Source: Sphingomonas quercus (GTDB lineage Bacteria; Pseudomonadota; Alphaproteobacteria; Sphingomonadales; Sphingomonadaceae). From it: a stretch of 64,000 bases of DNA. Location: positions 310,001-374,000 of the forward strand of contig NZ_JAHKRT010000001.1 of the NCBI RefSeq assembly GCF_018863195.1. The letters are read 5' to 3'. The position numbers and the translations under genes were made by a program. Shown one piece after another: positions 47,492-58,646 of the stretch. Under the pieces are notes generated by a model. It did not search any database, was not told the DNA's origin, and saw only the letters and a list, made by a program, of their open reading frames with translations. Each line of letters starts with the position of its first letter. The first letter of the stretch is position 1.

Positions 47492-48496
47492 GTGAGGCCA
47501 TTGGCCGTCTCGCTCGGCGATCCCAGCGGGATCGGGCCGGAGATCGTTGCGAAGGCGTGGGATGCGCGCGACAGGGCGGGGCTGCCGCCATTCTTCGCGG
47601 TCGGCGACGGGCTGAGCATTGAGGCCGTGTGGCCCGGCCCCATCGCCCGGCTGTCCGATCCGGCCGACGCCGTGGCCGCCTTCCCCGACGCGCTGCCGGT
47701 GATCGAGGTGCAGGACACCGGCCCGATCACCCCCGGCGCGCCCGATCTCGCCGGCGCGCGCTGCTCGCTCGACGCGCTCGAGCTGGCGGTCGGCCTCACC
47801 CGCTCGGGGACGGCGGCGGCGCTGGTCACGGCGCCGGTCGCCAAGTCCCAGCTCTATGCGATCGGCTTCACCCATCCCGGGCAGACCGAGTTCGTCGCCG
47901 AGCGCTGCGGCATCGCGCGCGAGAATGCGGTGATGATGCTGGCCGGCCCGACGCTGCGCACGGTGCCGGTGACGACCCATTTGCCGCTGGTCAAGGTGCG
48001 CGACGCGCTGTCCGTCGAGCTGATCGTGCAACGGGCGCGGATCACCTGGCGGGGGCTGGTCCGCGATTTCGGGATCGAGAATCCGCGCATCGTCATCGCC
48101 GGCTTCAATCCCCATGCCGGCGAGGGCGGCGCGCTCGGCACCGAGGAGATCGACCTGATCCAGCCGGCGATCGAGCGGCTGGCGGCGGAAGGGATCAATG
48201 TCGGCGGCCCGTTCGCGTCGGACACCCTGTTCCACGCCCGCGCGCGCGCGACTTATGACGCGGCGCTCTGCCTCTACCATGATCAGGCGCTGATCCCGAT
48301 CAAGACGCTGCATTTCGACGAGGGCGTGAACATGACGCTCGGCCTGCCGATCGTGCGCACCTCGCCCGACCATGGCACGGCCTTCGCGCTGGCCGGGCGG
48401 AACGAGGCCGATCCGGGCGCGATGATCGCCGCCATCGCCCTGGCCGGCCAGTGCGCCGCGCGGCGCGCCGGTGCGGAGCTTGCCACCGCGGGATGA
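47492..48496 (+). CDS. pdxA: 4-hydroxythreonine-4-phosphate dehydrogenase
   Basis: A 334-residue NAD-dependent enzyme of pyridoxal phosphate synthesis, oxidising 4-phosphohydroxy-L-threonine. Signatures: [14 protein letters not shown] at the start, [22 protein letters not shown] and [11 protein letters not shown], which contribute three zinc-binding histidines. GTG 47492 gives the usual family length; ATG 47459, overlapping the end of surA, is also in frame. It lies 10 nt after surA, and its stop overlaps the rsmA start by 4 nt. Confidence 0.95.
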   Translation: MRPLAVSLGDPSGIGPEIVAKAWDARDRAGLPPFFAVGDGLSIEAVWPGPIARLSDPADAVAAFPDALPVIEVQDTGPITPGAPDLAGARCSLDALELAVGLTRSGTAAALVTAPVAKSQLYAIGFTHPGQTEFVAERCGIARENAVMMLAGPTLRTVPVTTHLPLVKVRDALSVELIVQRARITWRGLVRDFGIENPRIVIAGFNPHAGEGGALGTEEIDLIQPAIERLAAEGINVGGPFASDTLFHARARATYDAALCLYHDQALIPIKTLHFDEGVNMTLGLPIVRTSPDHGTAFALAGRNEADPGAMIAAIALAGQCAARRAGAELATAG

Positions 48497-49314
48497 CGCT
48501 CGACGACCTGCCGCCGCTGCGCGAGGTGATCGCCCGCCACGGGCTCGCCGCCTCGAAGGCGCTCGGCCAGAACTTCCTGCTCGACGGCCAGCTGCTGGAC
48601 CGGATCGCCCGCGTGCCCGGTCCGCTGGATGGCGCACGCGTCTATGAGGTCGGTCCCGGTCCCGGCGGGCTGACCCGCGCGCTGTTGCGCGCCGGCGCCA
48701 GCGTGACGGCGGTGGAGCGCGACGATCGCTGCCTTCCCGCCCTTGCCGAACTGGCGGAGGCGGCGCCGGGAAGGCTCAGCGTCGTGCCCGGCGACGCGAT
48801 GGATATGGACGAGGAAGCGGCCGTGGGGCGCGGCGCGCACATCGTCGCCAACCTGCCCTACAATGTCGGCACGGCTTTGCTCGTCCGTTGGCTGACCGGC
48901 ACGGAATGGGCGCCGTGGTGGGCGTCGCTCACCCTCATGTTCCAGAAGGAGGTGGCGGAGCGGATCGTCGCCGCGCCGGACAGCGACGCCTATGGCCGGC
49001 TCGCCGTGCTCGCCCAATGGCGGACCAGCGCGTCCCTTGCCTTCACGGTACACCGCTCGGCCTTCGTGCCGCCCCCCAAGGTGATGTCGGCGGTGGTGCA
49101 TATCCGCCCGGCCGCCGCGCCCGAGGGGGTGACGGCGGCGCGGATCGGCCAGCTGACGGCCGCAGCCTTCGGACAGCGGCGCAAGATGCTGCGCCAGAGC
49201 CTGAAATCCCTGCCCGGCGCGCTCGGCGCACTGGAGCAGCTCGGCATCGACCCGGCGCGGAGGGCAGAGACAGTGAGCGTCGCCGAATATGTGGCGATCG
49301 CGCGAGCGCTCTAG
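48493..49314 (+). CDS. rsmA: 16S rRNA (adenine1518/1519-N6) dimethyltransferase RsmA
   Basis: A 273-residue KsgA/RsmA enzyme that dimethylates two adenines near the 3' end of 16S rRNA late in 30S assembly. Motifs: [33 protein letters not shown] (SAM site), and [15 protein letters not shown] (catalytic NxPY). The C-terminal helical domain has [18 protein letters not shown] 48493 overlaps the pdxA stop by ATGA. The gene is the end of the operon; its last bases overlap the end of the convergent TPR gene. Confidence 0.97.
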   Translation: MTLDDLPPLREVIARHGLAASKALGQNFLLDGQLLDRIARVPGPLDGARVYEVGPGPGGLTRALLRAGASVTAVERDDRCLPALAELAEAAPGRLSVVPGDAMDMDEEAAVGRGAHIVANLPYNVGTALLVRWLTGTEWAPWWASLTLMFQKEVAERIVAAPDSDAYGRLAVLAQWRTSASLAFTVHRSAFVPPPKVMSAVVHIRPAAAPEGVTAARIGQLTAAAFGQRRKMLRQSLKSLPGALGALEQLGIDPARRAETVSVAEYVAIARAL

Positions 49315-49841
49315 TTCGGCTTGACCGTCGTCTGTTCCTGGCCCTTGGGCGGCACCTTGTCACTCGCCTGCGCGGTCTGCACCGCAGGCGGCGGACCCTT
49401 GGCGATGGCGGCGGCAAGCGTGGTGGCGGGCTGGCACGTGGTCTTGCACAGGCTCTGGATGCGGGCGAGATTGGCCTTGGCGCGTTCGATCGCGCCGCGC
49501 TGGACCATGGCATCGCCCTGGGCGGAAAGCGCGTTGACGTCGTCCGGCTTGAGCGCCAGCGCCTCGCGATAGAAGCGGATCGCCTTGCCCGGCAGGGCCT
49601 GCGCCTGGGCGACGCGGCCGAGCGCGATATAGGCGTCGCGATTGCGCGGATCGACCGCCAGCGCCGTCTCCAGCAAATCCTGCGCGCCGGTGAGATTGCC
49701 GGCGGTACGAAGCGCGTCGGCCTGCCTGACGAGCGCCGTGGAGCGCGGATTGATGGCGTCGTCAGGCTTCTGGCCGACACCCTGGCTCGACACGGTGAGC
49801 AGGGCGAGGCCGAGCGCGATGACAGGCGGCGTGAAGCGCAT
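49311..49841 (-). CDS. Exported TPR repeat protein
   Basis: About 176 residues. The signal peptide is [24 protein letters not shown]. Two to three TPR units follow at about 36-135 ([61 protein letters not shown]). Two cysteines (CKTTC) lie near 130-135, and a Pro/Gln-rich tail ends it. Periplasmic TPR proteins act as assembly scaffolds; no partner is clear. ATG 49841 fits the signal peptide better than the upstream open frame, which overlaps rsmB. Confidence 0.83.
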   Translation of the reverse strand: MRFTPPVIALGLALLTVSSQGVGQKPDDAINPRSTALVRQADALRTAGNLTGAQDLLETALAVDPRNRDAYIALGRVAQAQALPGKAIRFYREALALKPDDVNALSAQGDAMVQRGAIERAKANLARIQSLCKTTCQPATTLAAAIAKGPPPAVQTAQASDKVPPKGQEQTTVKPN

Positions 49842-49873
49842 AAGCGTCTCCGAAGACGGTACGAAACGCCCGT

Positions 49874-51043
49874 CTAGCACGGGCGCCGCATCCGCGCGAA
49901 GAAAAACCCGTCAGTTCCGTCACGTGACGGGGTGAGCCGAATGCCCGGCGGGGCGGGCGTACCGGCGCCGATCTCCACCTCGTCCGCCGGCCAGTCGAGC
50001 CCGGCGGCGATCGCCGGCCCCTCCTCGGGCAGCAGCGAGCAGACCCCGTAAACCAGCGCGCCGCCCGGCCGCACCAGCCGCGCCGCAACCGCCAACAGCC
50101 GCGCCTGCAGCGTCGTCAGGCGGGTCAGCCGCTCCGCCGTCAGCCGCCAGCGCGCCTCGGGATTGCGCCGCCAGGTGCCGGTGCCGGAACAGGGCGCGTC
50201 GACCAGCACGATGTCCGCCGCGCCGGCAAGATCGGCGAGCGCCTCGGCCTCGCGCCCGCCGTCCAGCAGGCGCGTCTCGATGATCGACACGCCGGCGCGC
50301 TCGGCACGCGGCGCGAGTCGCGCGAGGCGGGCGCGGTCTGCGTCGCACGCGATGATCCGGCCCTTGCCCGCCATCATCGCGGCCAGCGCCAGCGTCTTGC
50401 CCCCCGCGCCTGCGCACAAGTCGACCACCGTCATCCCGGGCGCCGCGCCGCAGGCGAGGCTGAGCAGCTGGCTGCCCTCGTCCTGCACCTCGACCTGACC
50501 GGCGAGGAACGGCGCGCTCGCCTCGACCGCGAACGGCTCGGGGAAGCGCAGGCCGTCAGGCGCGTGCGGCGTGTCGAAGGCGTCGGGAAAGGCGGCGCGC
50601 ATCTGGCTGCGAGTCGCCTTGAGGGTGTTGACGCGCAGATCGAGCGGCGCGCGTTCGAGCAGCGCGGCAAGATCGCCGGCGCCGAGCGTGGCAGCCAGCC
50701 TGGCGGCGAGCCATTTGGGGGCCACGCCGGCCGGGGCGCGCGGCTCGCCGGGCGAGAGCGGCGCCGGGCCGTGCGGTGCGCCGTCAAACAGGGCCGCGAC
50801 GGCGGGATCATCCTCGGCGAGGCCGGCGAGCGCGGCCCGACCGCTTTCGGGCCGCTCGCCGGCGCGACGGATCGCGGCATAGACGAGGTCGCGCACCGCC
50901 CGACGGTCCTTCGCACCGGCATAGCGCCGCGCCTTGAAATAGCGCTGGACGAGCGTGTCGGCGGCGGGGCCGGCATCGCGGGCGGCGGCGATCACCGCAT
51001 CCAATATCTCGATCGCCGCCTGGGCGCGGGCCTGCGGGGTCAT
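49874..51043 (-). CDS. rsmB: RsmB-type rRNA (cytosine-C5) methyltransferase
   Basis: A 389-residue RsmB/NOP family enzyme (m5C, 16S rRNA C967 in E. coli). An N-terminal NusB-like helical domain (about 1-90, [39 protein letters not shown]) precedes the SAM domain: [35 protein letters not shown], then [15 protein letters not shown] and [12 protein letters not shown], which carry the two active-site cysteines. In other sphingomonads rsmB often sits near guaB; here a hydrolase gene and two repeats lie between them. Confidence 0.93.
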   Translation of the reverse strand: MTPQARAQAAIEILDAVIAAARDAGPAADTLVQRYFKARRYAGAKDRRAVRDLVYAAIRRAGERPESGRAALAGLAEDDPAVAALFDGAPHGPAPLSPGEPRAPAGVAPKWLAARLAATLGAGDLAALLERAPLDLRVNTLKATRSQMRAAFPDAFDTPHAPDGLRFPEPFAVEASAPFLAGQVEVQDEGSQLLSLACGAAPGMTVVDLCAGAGGKTLALAAMMAGKGRIIACDADRARLARLAPRAERAGVSIIETRLLDGGREAEALADLAGAADIVLVDAPCSGTGTWRRNPEARWRLTAERLTRLTTLQARLLAVAARLVRPGGALVYGVCSLLPEEGPAIAAGLDWPADEVEIGAGTPAPPGIRLTPSRDGTDGFFFARMRRPC

Positions 51044-51138
51044 CGGCTGAGCATGGGAATGGTGGGGGAGGAGGCGCGCATCGCCGGAACGTTAATGGAA
51101 CGGTGACGCCGAGGAAAGCGGCTGCCGCGCCCCTCCCC

Positions 51139-51303
51139 GTCATGCCGAACTTGTTTCAGCATCCACTCATCCACAAACGCCGGAGCCTGTGGCGCAGTGG
51201 CCCCCTGAATCACGCCTGCCTGAGCCTGTCGAAGGGTTCAGGGTGACGAGCCTGCTGCTGCGGCGGCTCGCCACGCTCATGCGTCATGCTGAAACAAGTT
51301 CGG
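51139..51303. repeat. REP-like palindromic intergenic element (copy 3, composite)
   Basis: CCGAACTTGTTTCAGCAT (51145-51162) has an exact inverted copy at 51286-51303, giving 18-bp perfect terminal arms across 159 bp. Between them lies a nested element, CTGAGCCTGTCGAAGG followed by GTTCAGGGTGAC (51220-51247), of the related GTCACCCTGAAC type. The right end falls 38 bp beyond the hydrolase stop. No open frame or transposase is inside. Confidence 0.8.
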
Positions 51304-51340
51304 ATAACGGTTGTCGTTGGCGGAAGCGGGTGACCGCGCC

Positions 51341-53278
51341 TTATCGCCGCACCAGCCCGGCGGGCGCCTCCGGCACCACCGGCAGCAGCACCGCGCTGGC
51401 ATTCGCCCCGCCGCGCATCACCGTGATCGTCGCCTTCTGATAGTCCGCCTTTTTCGCGTAGAAGATGTTGGGAACGAACTTCTGCGGATTGCGATCATAG
51501 ACCGGGAACTGGGTCGACTGGATCTGGATCATGATGCGGTGGCCCGGCTCGAAGACATGGTTCACGGCCGGCAGCCGGAACTTGTATTCCTGCACCTGAT
51601 TGGCGGGGATCGCGGTCGGCTTGGCGAAGCTGTTGCGGTAGCGGCCGCGGAAGATGTCCTGGCTGATCGCCAGCTGATAGCCACCCATCTTCGGATCGGT
51701 CGCATCCTCCGCCGGGAACACATCGATCACCTTGACGATGAAATCCCCGTCGGTGCCGGTGGTCTTTGCGAAGATGTCGGCCATCGGCACGCCGGACACG
51801 CGCACCGGCGCGGTCAGCACCGGCGTCGAATAGGACAGCACATCCGGCCGGCCATCATAGCTGCGCTGGTCCTGCACCAGCCAGTCGCCCCAGCGGCCGT
51901 CGCCGAAATTGACCGGCCGCGGCAGGTGCGGGACCGGCTTGGCCGGATCGGAGACGTAGGAATCGCCCCCTGCCCCGCCCTTGCCGAAGCCGAGCCCGTC
52001 ATCGTCCTGCATGTAGATCGGACGCAGCGGGGTTTCGCAGCCGGCCTCGCATGCCGCCGGCCAGGACTTGAAATAATCCCAATGATTCTCGGACGTGTTG
52101 TAGATCGCCGCCGGCGCCGGCGTGAAGGCCGGGCCGTCCTTCAGATAATGATTGAAGAAGGGCAGGACCATGTCTTCGCGATATTGTGCGGCGGTGTCGC
52201 CGTTCCACTTGAACGGCCCGAGTTCATAGCCGACGCGATTGATCTGGCTGTGCCGCCACGGCCCCATGACGATGAAGTTGTTGGCGGTCTTGCCGGCCTT
52301 GACCAGCGATTCATAGCTGTGGATGGCGCCGTACATATCCTCCTGATCCCACAGCCCCTGTTCCCAGAGGGTGGGCACGTCGGAGGGGGACTTGGCGAGC
52401 AGCTTGTCGAGCGCCTGGCCGGACCAGAATTCGTCATAGGCGGGGTGCTGCGACATGCGCTCCCACGCCGGAAGCTGGTCATAACCCGACTTCTTCGCCC
52501 ATTCGCTGGCCGAGCCGACCTCGCGGAAATTGTCGTAATCGTCATAGCCGCCGGACGGCGGCGCCTTGCCCTCGCCCTTGTAGCCGGTCTGCGATCCGAT
52601 CCAGCCGATATTGGCGAGGCGGAACGCGCCGTGGTGGAACCAGTCGTCGCCCATCCAGCCGTCGATCATCGGGCTCTGCGGCGCCGCCACCTTGAGCGCG
52701 GGATGCGGATGGAGCAGCGCCATCACCACCGTGAACCCCTCATAAGAGGAGCCGATCATGCCGACGCGGCCGTTGGACTGGGGCAGGTTCGCCTTGTTCA
52801 CCAGCCAGTCGATCGTGTCATAGGCGTCGGTGGTATGATCGACCTTGGTCGGGTTGAGCGCCCCGATCACCGGGCGGGTGACGATGTAATTGCCCTCGGA
52901 CTTATACTTGCCGCGAATGTCCTGATAGACGCGGATATAGCCGTTGCGCACGAAGATCTCGTCGGCGAGCGGCAGGGTGGACAGCATCGACGGGCTGTCC
53001 GAGCGCTTGGCCCGCGCATCGGCGTGATAGGGCGTGCGGGTGAGCACGATCGGGGCGTTGGTGGCGTTCCTGGGGATGACGATGACGGTGTGCAGCTTGA
53101 CGCCGTCGCGCATCGGGATTTCCACCTCGCGCTTGATATAGTCGGCGTTGGCGGTGATCGGCGGATTGAACTTCGCCGGAATGTCGTTGCCGCTCGCCGG
53201 CCAGACGGGCGCATCCTGCGCGATGGCGGCGGTGAACATCAGCGCCGCGAGCGGCAGGAACATCAGCGATTTCTTCAT
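51341..53278 (-). CDS. Exported CocE/NonD-type hydrolase (alpha-amino acid ester hydrolase-like)
   Basis: A 645-residue secreted alpha/beta hydrolase. MKKSLMFLPLAALMFTAAIAQ is a signal peptide. The core has VEIPMRDGVKLHTVIVIP, RTPYHADA, VYQDIRGKYKSEG, the nucleophile elbow GSSYEG, and later FDVGGWWD-like features replaced by LWDQEDMYGAIHSYE, then a jelly-roll PepX C-domain (PVRVSGVPMADIF, VFEPGHRIMIQIQSTQFP). This fits AEH or glutaryl-7-ACA acylase enzymes, which split alpha-amino acid esters and some beta-lactams. ATG 53278 fits the signal. Palindromic repeats bracket it on both sides. Confidence 0.9.
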   Translation of the reverse strand: MKKSLMFLPLAALMFTAAIAQDAPVWPASGNDIPAKFNPPITANADYIKREVEIPMRDGVKLHTVIVIPRNATNAPIVLTRTPYHADARAKRSDSPSMLSTLPLADEIFVRNGYIRVYQDIRGKYKSEGNYIVTRPVIGALNPTKVDHTTDAYDTIDWLVNKANLPQSNGRVGMIGSSYEGFTVVMALLHPHPALKVAAPQSPMIDGWMGDDWFHHGAFRLANIGWIGSQTGYKGEGKAPPSGGYDDYDNFREVGSASEWAKKSGYDQLPAWERMSQHPAYDEFWSGQALDKLLAKSPSDVPTLWEQGLWDQEDMYGAIHSYESLVKAGKTANNFIVMGPWRHSQINRVGYELGPFKWNGDTAAQYREDMVLPFFNHYLKDGPAFTPAPAAIYNTSENHWDYFKSWPAACEAGCETPLRPIYMQDDDGLGFGKGGAGGDSYVSDPAKPVPHLPRPVNFGDGRWGDWLVQDQRSYDGRPDVLSYSTPVLTAPVRVSGVPMADIFAKTTGTDGDFIVKVIDVFPAEDATDPKMGGYQLAISQDIFRGRYRNSFAKPTAIPANQVQEYKFRLPAVNHVFEPGHRIMIQIQSTQFPVYDRNPQKFVPNIFYAKKADYQKATITVMRGGANASAVLLPVVPEAPAGLVRR

Positions 53279-53393
53279 CTGGGGCCCATCCCTGAACGAC
53301 TTTATGCCCGCGGTCTTAGGACCGGCGGGCGATGGGAGCAATGAAATGAAATGCGCGGCGTCGGGGGGCGAGCCGCCGCCGCCAAACAAACCC

Positions 53394-53504
53394 GTCACCC
53401 CGGACTTGATCCGGGGTCCATCTCTCTCCACCAGCGAAGGCGCCGGTGCTGACATGGATGCTGAAACAGGCCTGCCCTGAACGTGTTTCAGGGTTCAGCA
53501 TGAC
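53394..53504. repeat. REP-like palindromic intergenic element (copy 4)
   Basis: It opens with the palindrome CCCCGGACTTGATCCGGGG (53398-53416) inside GTCACC..GTCCA, a unit common in rhizobial and sphingomonad intergenic regions. It ends with GTGTTTCAGGGTTCAGCATGAC (53483-53504), whose ends match the other copies; the middle holds GGATGCTGAAACAGG. It fills most of the gap between the hydrolase and guaB genes. Confidence 0.75.
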
Positions 53505-53535
53505 GGGTGCAAATTGCCGGCGAGCATTCGCCTCC

Positions 53536-55011
<1,476 letters not shown>

Positions 55012-56484
55012 TTAACGTCGGGGGGAGGGATAAAGGGCAGGATCGGCGAGCGCGCGGGCGAGTGCGACGTGCAGCGTCGCATCCTCGGCGGCCCCGTCGA
55101 GCGGGGGCAGATGGGCGACATCGTCCAGCGGCCCGTGATAATTGGCGCGAAGATAGGCCATCAGCTTGTTCATGTCGCTGAACGAGCCGGACACCATCAC
55201 GGCCGGCACGCCCTTCTCGCCGAACGCCCAGCCGTCCTGCCGTTTGAGCATGATGTCGGCCTCATTGTCGCTGTCGAGCTGGCGGCCGGCCTTGCGGATG
55301 GCGGCGTCGATGGCGGTGTCGAGGGCGGGGGTGCGGCCGCGGCCCATGATCGCGACCGGCATGCCGGCCGGCGCGATGGCGGCGGTGTCGATGTTGAGAT
55401 TGGCGACGACGCGGCCGAGCGGCACCGGCGGCGCGTCGGCAAAGGCTCTGGCGCCGAGCAGGCCCAGCTCCTCCGAGGTGGTGGCGAGGAAATAGACGTC
55501 GCGCCGGGGCCGCGGGCCGGCAGCGACGCGGCGGGCGATCTCGATCAGCATCGCCGTGCCGCTGGCATTGTCGACGGCGCCGTTGCAGATGCGATCCGGC
55601 GCGCCTTCGGGGCGGCATTGGGCGCCGAGATGATCCCAGTGCGCGCTCAGCACCACGGCGCCAGCCGCGGGATCGCTGCCTGCCACCTTGCCGACGATGT
55701 TTGCGGTCTGGAACGGCGCCACGCGCGTCTCCGCGCTGAGGGTGGCGCCGCCCGGCAGACGGAGGGGCCGGAACCCGGCGCCGCCGGCGGCGGTCAGCAG
55801 CGCGTCGAAGCTCTGGCCGGTGAACTGGGCGAGCCGCGCCGCGGCTGGCCGGGCGATGGCGCCTTCGATCCTCGCGCCGAAATCGGGCAGGCGGGCGCGG
55901 CCGCCCTGCTCGGCGGCGAAGGCCGGCCAATCGGCGTCGGCAGCGGGAATGATCAGGATGGCGGCGGCGCCGGCGGCGCGCAACGCCTCCTCCCGATCGC
56001 CGAGGCCATGACCGCCGCCGGGCAGCTCGCTGGCGAGGAGGACGATGGCGCCGTGAAGATCGGTGTCGGCGATCTGCTCGGGCAGGGCCGCGCCGACGAA
56101 GAACACCGGCGCCCCGTCCAGACCTTCCGAACCGCCGCGCCCGGTCAGGGCAAGCTGGTCCGCGCCGATTCCGACCGGGCCGAGGCGAAATGCGGCGGTG
56201 ACCGGCGTGCGGCGCACGAGGGTGATCGTCTGCCGCCAGCCGCCGCCCGCCGCGCCGGGCGCGAGCTTCGCCCGGGCGAACGCCTTGGCGACATAGGCCT
56301 CGGTGCGCAGGCCGCCCCTGGTGCCGGGCTGGCGACCCTGGAACTTGTCGTCGGCAAGGGTGGCGATGCGCGCCTGCAGTTCCTTCACGCTCACCGTTTC
56401 CGGGATCGCCCTTGGCGAAACAGCGGCAGCACCGGCCCCCGTGGCGAGGAACAGGGCGAGAGTCGCAGCGAAGAAGCGGGGCAT
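55012..56484 (-). CDS. Exported M28 family zinc aminopeptidase-like protein
   Basis: About 490 residues. Signal peptide MPRFFAATLALFLATGAGAAA. A PA-like inserted domain spans about 110-240. The M28 catalytic core has the two-zinc ligands in SAHWDHLG (His), GAVDNASGTAMLIEIA (Asp), TSEELGLLGARAFAD (Glu pair) and ANLNIDTA (Asp), and a late His in NYHGPLDDV. It would trim peptides in the periplasm. ATG 56484 is preferred to GTG 56499. Its end is 18 bp before guaB. Confidence 0.92.
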   Translation of the reverse strand: MPRFFAATLALFLATGAGAAAVSPRAIPETVSVKELQARIATLADDKFQGRQPGTRGGLRTEAYVAKAFARAKLAPGAAGGGWRQTITLVRRTPVTAAFRLGPVGIGADQLALTGRGGSEGLDGAPVFFVGAALPEQIADTDLHGAIVLLASELPGGGHGLGDREEALRAAGAAAILIIPAADADWPAFAAEQGGRARLPDFGARIEGAIARPAAARLAQFTGQSFDALLTAAGGAGFRPLRLPGGATLSAETRVAPFQTANIVGKVAGSDPAAGAVVLSAHWDHLGAQCRPEGAPDRICNGAVDNASGTAMLIEIARRVAAGPRPRRDVYFLATTSEELGLLGARAFADAPPVPLGRVVANLNIDTAAIAPAGMPVAIMGRGRTPALDTAIDAAIRKAGRQLDSDNEADIMLKRQDGWAFGEKGVPAVMVSGSFSDMNKLMAYLRANYHGPLDDVAHLPPLDGAAEDATLHVALARALADPALYPSPRR

Positions 56485-56526
56485 ATCCGGCCTTGGCACC
56501 AGCTTCGCCTTAGCGCAACCCCGCTC

Positions 56527-57336
56527 CTACTCTCCCGCCAGCGCCAGCACGCGGCGCGCCTGCGCGACATGCATCGCCTCGATCATGCGATCACGGAAGC
56601 GTTCCGCCCCGCCCCCGAATGCGGCGATGAGCGCGCGGGCCTCCTCCACTTCCTGCGGCGTCGGACCGAAGGCGGCGTTGGCGGTGGCGATCTGGGCAGG
56701 ATGGATCAGGGTCTTGCCGTCGAAGCCGAACGCACGGCCCTCGGCGCATTCGGCGGCGAGGCCCTCGGCATCGTCGAGCCGGTTGAACACCCCGTCCAGC
56801 ACGGGCACGCCCGCCGCGCGCGCCGCCAGCACCACCGCTTGCAGCGCGAAGCCGAGCCCGCCCCGCCCGCTGCCCGGCGGCAGCTGCAGCGTCGCGGCGA
56901 GATCGTTGGTGCCGACGATCAACCCGGCGCACGCCACCGCGATCGACGGCGCGGCGAGCACGCCGGCAGGCGTCTCGATCATCGCCAGCACGGGTCGCTC
57001 GACGCCCCGCGCGACGGTGGCGACGGTGACCGCGTCCTCGACCTTGGGCAGCACCACGAAGGTCGCCTTCGATGCGCGCACCGCGGTGACGTCGCCGACG
57101 TGCCACGGGGTGCCGCGCAGGTTGAGGCGGACGCCCGCCTCGGCCCGGCCGAAACCCTCGGCCAGCGCCGCGATGGCGGCATCGCGCGCGCCGTCCTTGC
57201 CGTCGTCACGAACCGAATCCTCGAGATCGACGATGATCATGTCGCAGGGCAGCGCCGCCGCCTTGGCGAGCGCGCGGTCGTTCGAGCCGGGCACGAACAG
57301 CGCCGAGCGGCGCGGACGATCGGGGGAGAGATGCAT
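56527..57336 (-). CDS. HpcH/HpaI aldolase / citrate lyase beta (CitE)-like protein
   Basis: A 269-residue TIM-barrel lyase. RRSALFVPGSNDRALAKA, MIIVDLEDSV (metal-binding Asp/Glu), VRLNLRGTPWHVGD, MIETPAGVL (Glu), LIVGTNDLAATL and GKTLIHPAQI match CitE-like enzymes that act on malyl-CoA, citramalyl-CoA or related thioesters. No citD or citF is present, so it is a stand-alone form. ATG 57336 has GGAGG about 10 nt upstream. An upstream open frame to 57642 shows no family sequence. Confidence 0.9.
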   Translation of the reverse strand: MHLSPDRPRRSALFVPGSNDRALAKAAALPCDMIIVDLEDSVRDDGKDGARDAAIAALAEGFGRAEAGVRLNLRGTPWHVGDVTAVRASKATFVVLPKVEDAVTVATVARGVERPVLAMIETPAGVLAAPSIAVACAGLIVGTNDLAATLQLPPGSGRGGLGFALQAVVLAARAAGVPVLDGVFNRLDDAEGLAAECAEGRAFGFDGKTLIHPAQIATANAAFGPTPQEVEEARALIAAFGGGAERFRDRMIEAMHVAQARRVLALAGE

Positions 57337-57669
57337 GCGGCTGGCCCTCCTTGTCTGGCCTGGCGCCACGAACGCCGCATGAAGGGCAACCATGTCAAGC
57401 CCGCCCCCCGCCTTCGGACCGCCGGGTCGTTTTTCCGCCTGATGTCGCCGATCGCTCGTCCATCGGCGGACCAGCGCGATCGCGTCCGCATCGCCGGCCG
57501 GCGCTGCCCGGCGCGCCCGGCGCTCCACCTCGTCGATATCGCGCACGACGCCGGTCCCGTTGCCATGCATCAGGGCGCTGCGCCGGCCATTGCGCCGCGC
57601 GCATATTGGCGGACATCCGCGAACGGCGCATAACATCCGCAATCATGACCGCCGCGGAAGGATGATCCC
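57337..57669. other. 333-bp intergenic region with no supported gene
   Basis: The region separates the divergent CitE-like and SPFH genes. Open frames cross it on both strands but their Arg/Pro-rich translations look like GC-driven noise. A short direct repeat, ACATCCGC, occurs at 57613 and 57627. I see no clear -35/-10 pair, tRNA or terminator. It presumably holds the two divergent promoters. Confidence 0.5.
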
Positions 57670-58641
57670 TTGCTGTTCGCCCTTGCTCTCCTCGCCCTGC
57701 TTGCGGTGATGTTCGTCTTCGCCGGCGTGACCGTGGTCCGCCAGGGCTATCAATACACGATCGAGCGGTTCGGCCGCTTCACCCAGGTGGCGCGGCCGGG
57801 CTTCACTTTCATCGTGCCGTTCGCCGATCGGGTCGGACGGCGTGTGAACGTGATGGAGCAAGTGCTTGATATCCCCGGGCAGGAGATCATCACCCGCGAC
57901 AATGCGATGATCTCCACCGACGGCGTCGTATTCTTCCAGGTGCTGGACGCCGCCAAGGCGGCCTATGAGGTGTCCGACCTCTACAACGCCATCCTCAACC
58001 TGGTGACGACCAACCTGCGCACCGTGATGGGGTCGATGGACCTCGACGAGACCCTGTCCAAGCGCGACGAGATCAACGCCCGCCTGCTCTCCGTGGTCGA
58101 TCACGCGACCGTGGCGTGGGGGGTGAAGATCACCCGCGTCGAGGTGAAGGACATCCGTCCGCCGGCGGACATCGTCAACGCCATGGCCCGGCAGATGAAG
58201 GCCGAGCGCGAGAAGCGCGCCAGCATCCTCGAGGCGGAGGGCGCGCGCGCCTCCGAGATCCTGCGCGCCGAAGGTGCCAAGCAAAGCCAGATTCTCCAGG
58301 CCGAGGGACGGCGCGAATCCGCTTTCCGCGACGCCGAGGCGCGCGAGCGCGCCGCCGAGGCCGAGGCCACCGCCACCCGCCTCGTCTCCGAAGCGATCGC
58401 CGGCGGCGATGCCAAGGCGATAAACTATTTCGTGGCGCAGAAATATGTCGAGGCGGTGGCCCAGTTCGCCTCGTCACCCAATGCCAAGACCATCCTGTTC
58501 CCGGTCGAGGCGACGCAGCTGATCGGCACGCTGGGCGGCATCGGCGAGATTGCGCGCGAGGCGCTGGCGCCCGGCAAGGCGGGCACGCCGCCCGCCCCGC
58601 CGGCCGGCGGCGTGCCGCGTGTCACCAGCCGGGAGGGCTGA
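57670..58641 (+). CDS. SPFH/Band-7 membrane protein (QmcA/paraslipin type)
   Basis: A 323-residue stomatin-like protein. One N-terminal membrane segment (FALALLALLAVMFVFAGVTVV) is followed by the SPFH domain (about 25-190, GYQYTIERFGRFTQVARPGF, QEIITRDNAMISTDGVVFF) and a long charged coiled coil (about 190-250, MKAEREKRASILEAEGARA). These proteins form large membrane rings and often regulate FtsH-type proteases. TTG 57670 has GGAAGGA 7 nt upstream and no better ATG is in frame. An nfeD gene follows, as usual. Confidence 0.93.
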   Translation: MLFALALLALLAVMFVFAGVTVVRQGYQYTIERFGRFTQVARPGFTFIVPFADRVGRRVNVMEQVLDIPGQEIITRDNAMISTDGVVFFQVLDAAKAAYEVSDLYNAILNLVTTNLRTVMGSMDLDETLSKRDEINARLLSVVDHATVAWGVKITRVEVKDIRPPADIVNAMARQMKAEREKRASILEAEGARASEILRAEGAKQSQILQAEGRRESAFRDAEARERAAEAEATATRLVSEAIAGGDAKAINYFVAQKYVEAVAQFASSPNAKTILFPVEATQLIGTLGGIGEIAREALAPGKAGTPPAPPAGGVPRVTSREG

Positions 58642-58646
58642 GCGGC

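Noticed and set aside
57351-57665. 104-codon plus-strand open frame between the CitE-like and SPFH genes
   Set aside because: Arg/Pro-rich translation without motifs and no ribosome site; it overlaps the promoter region.
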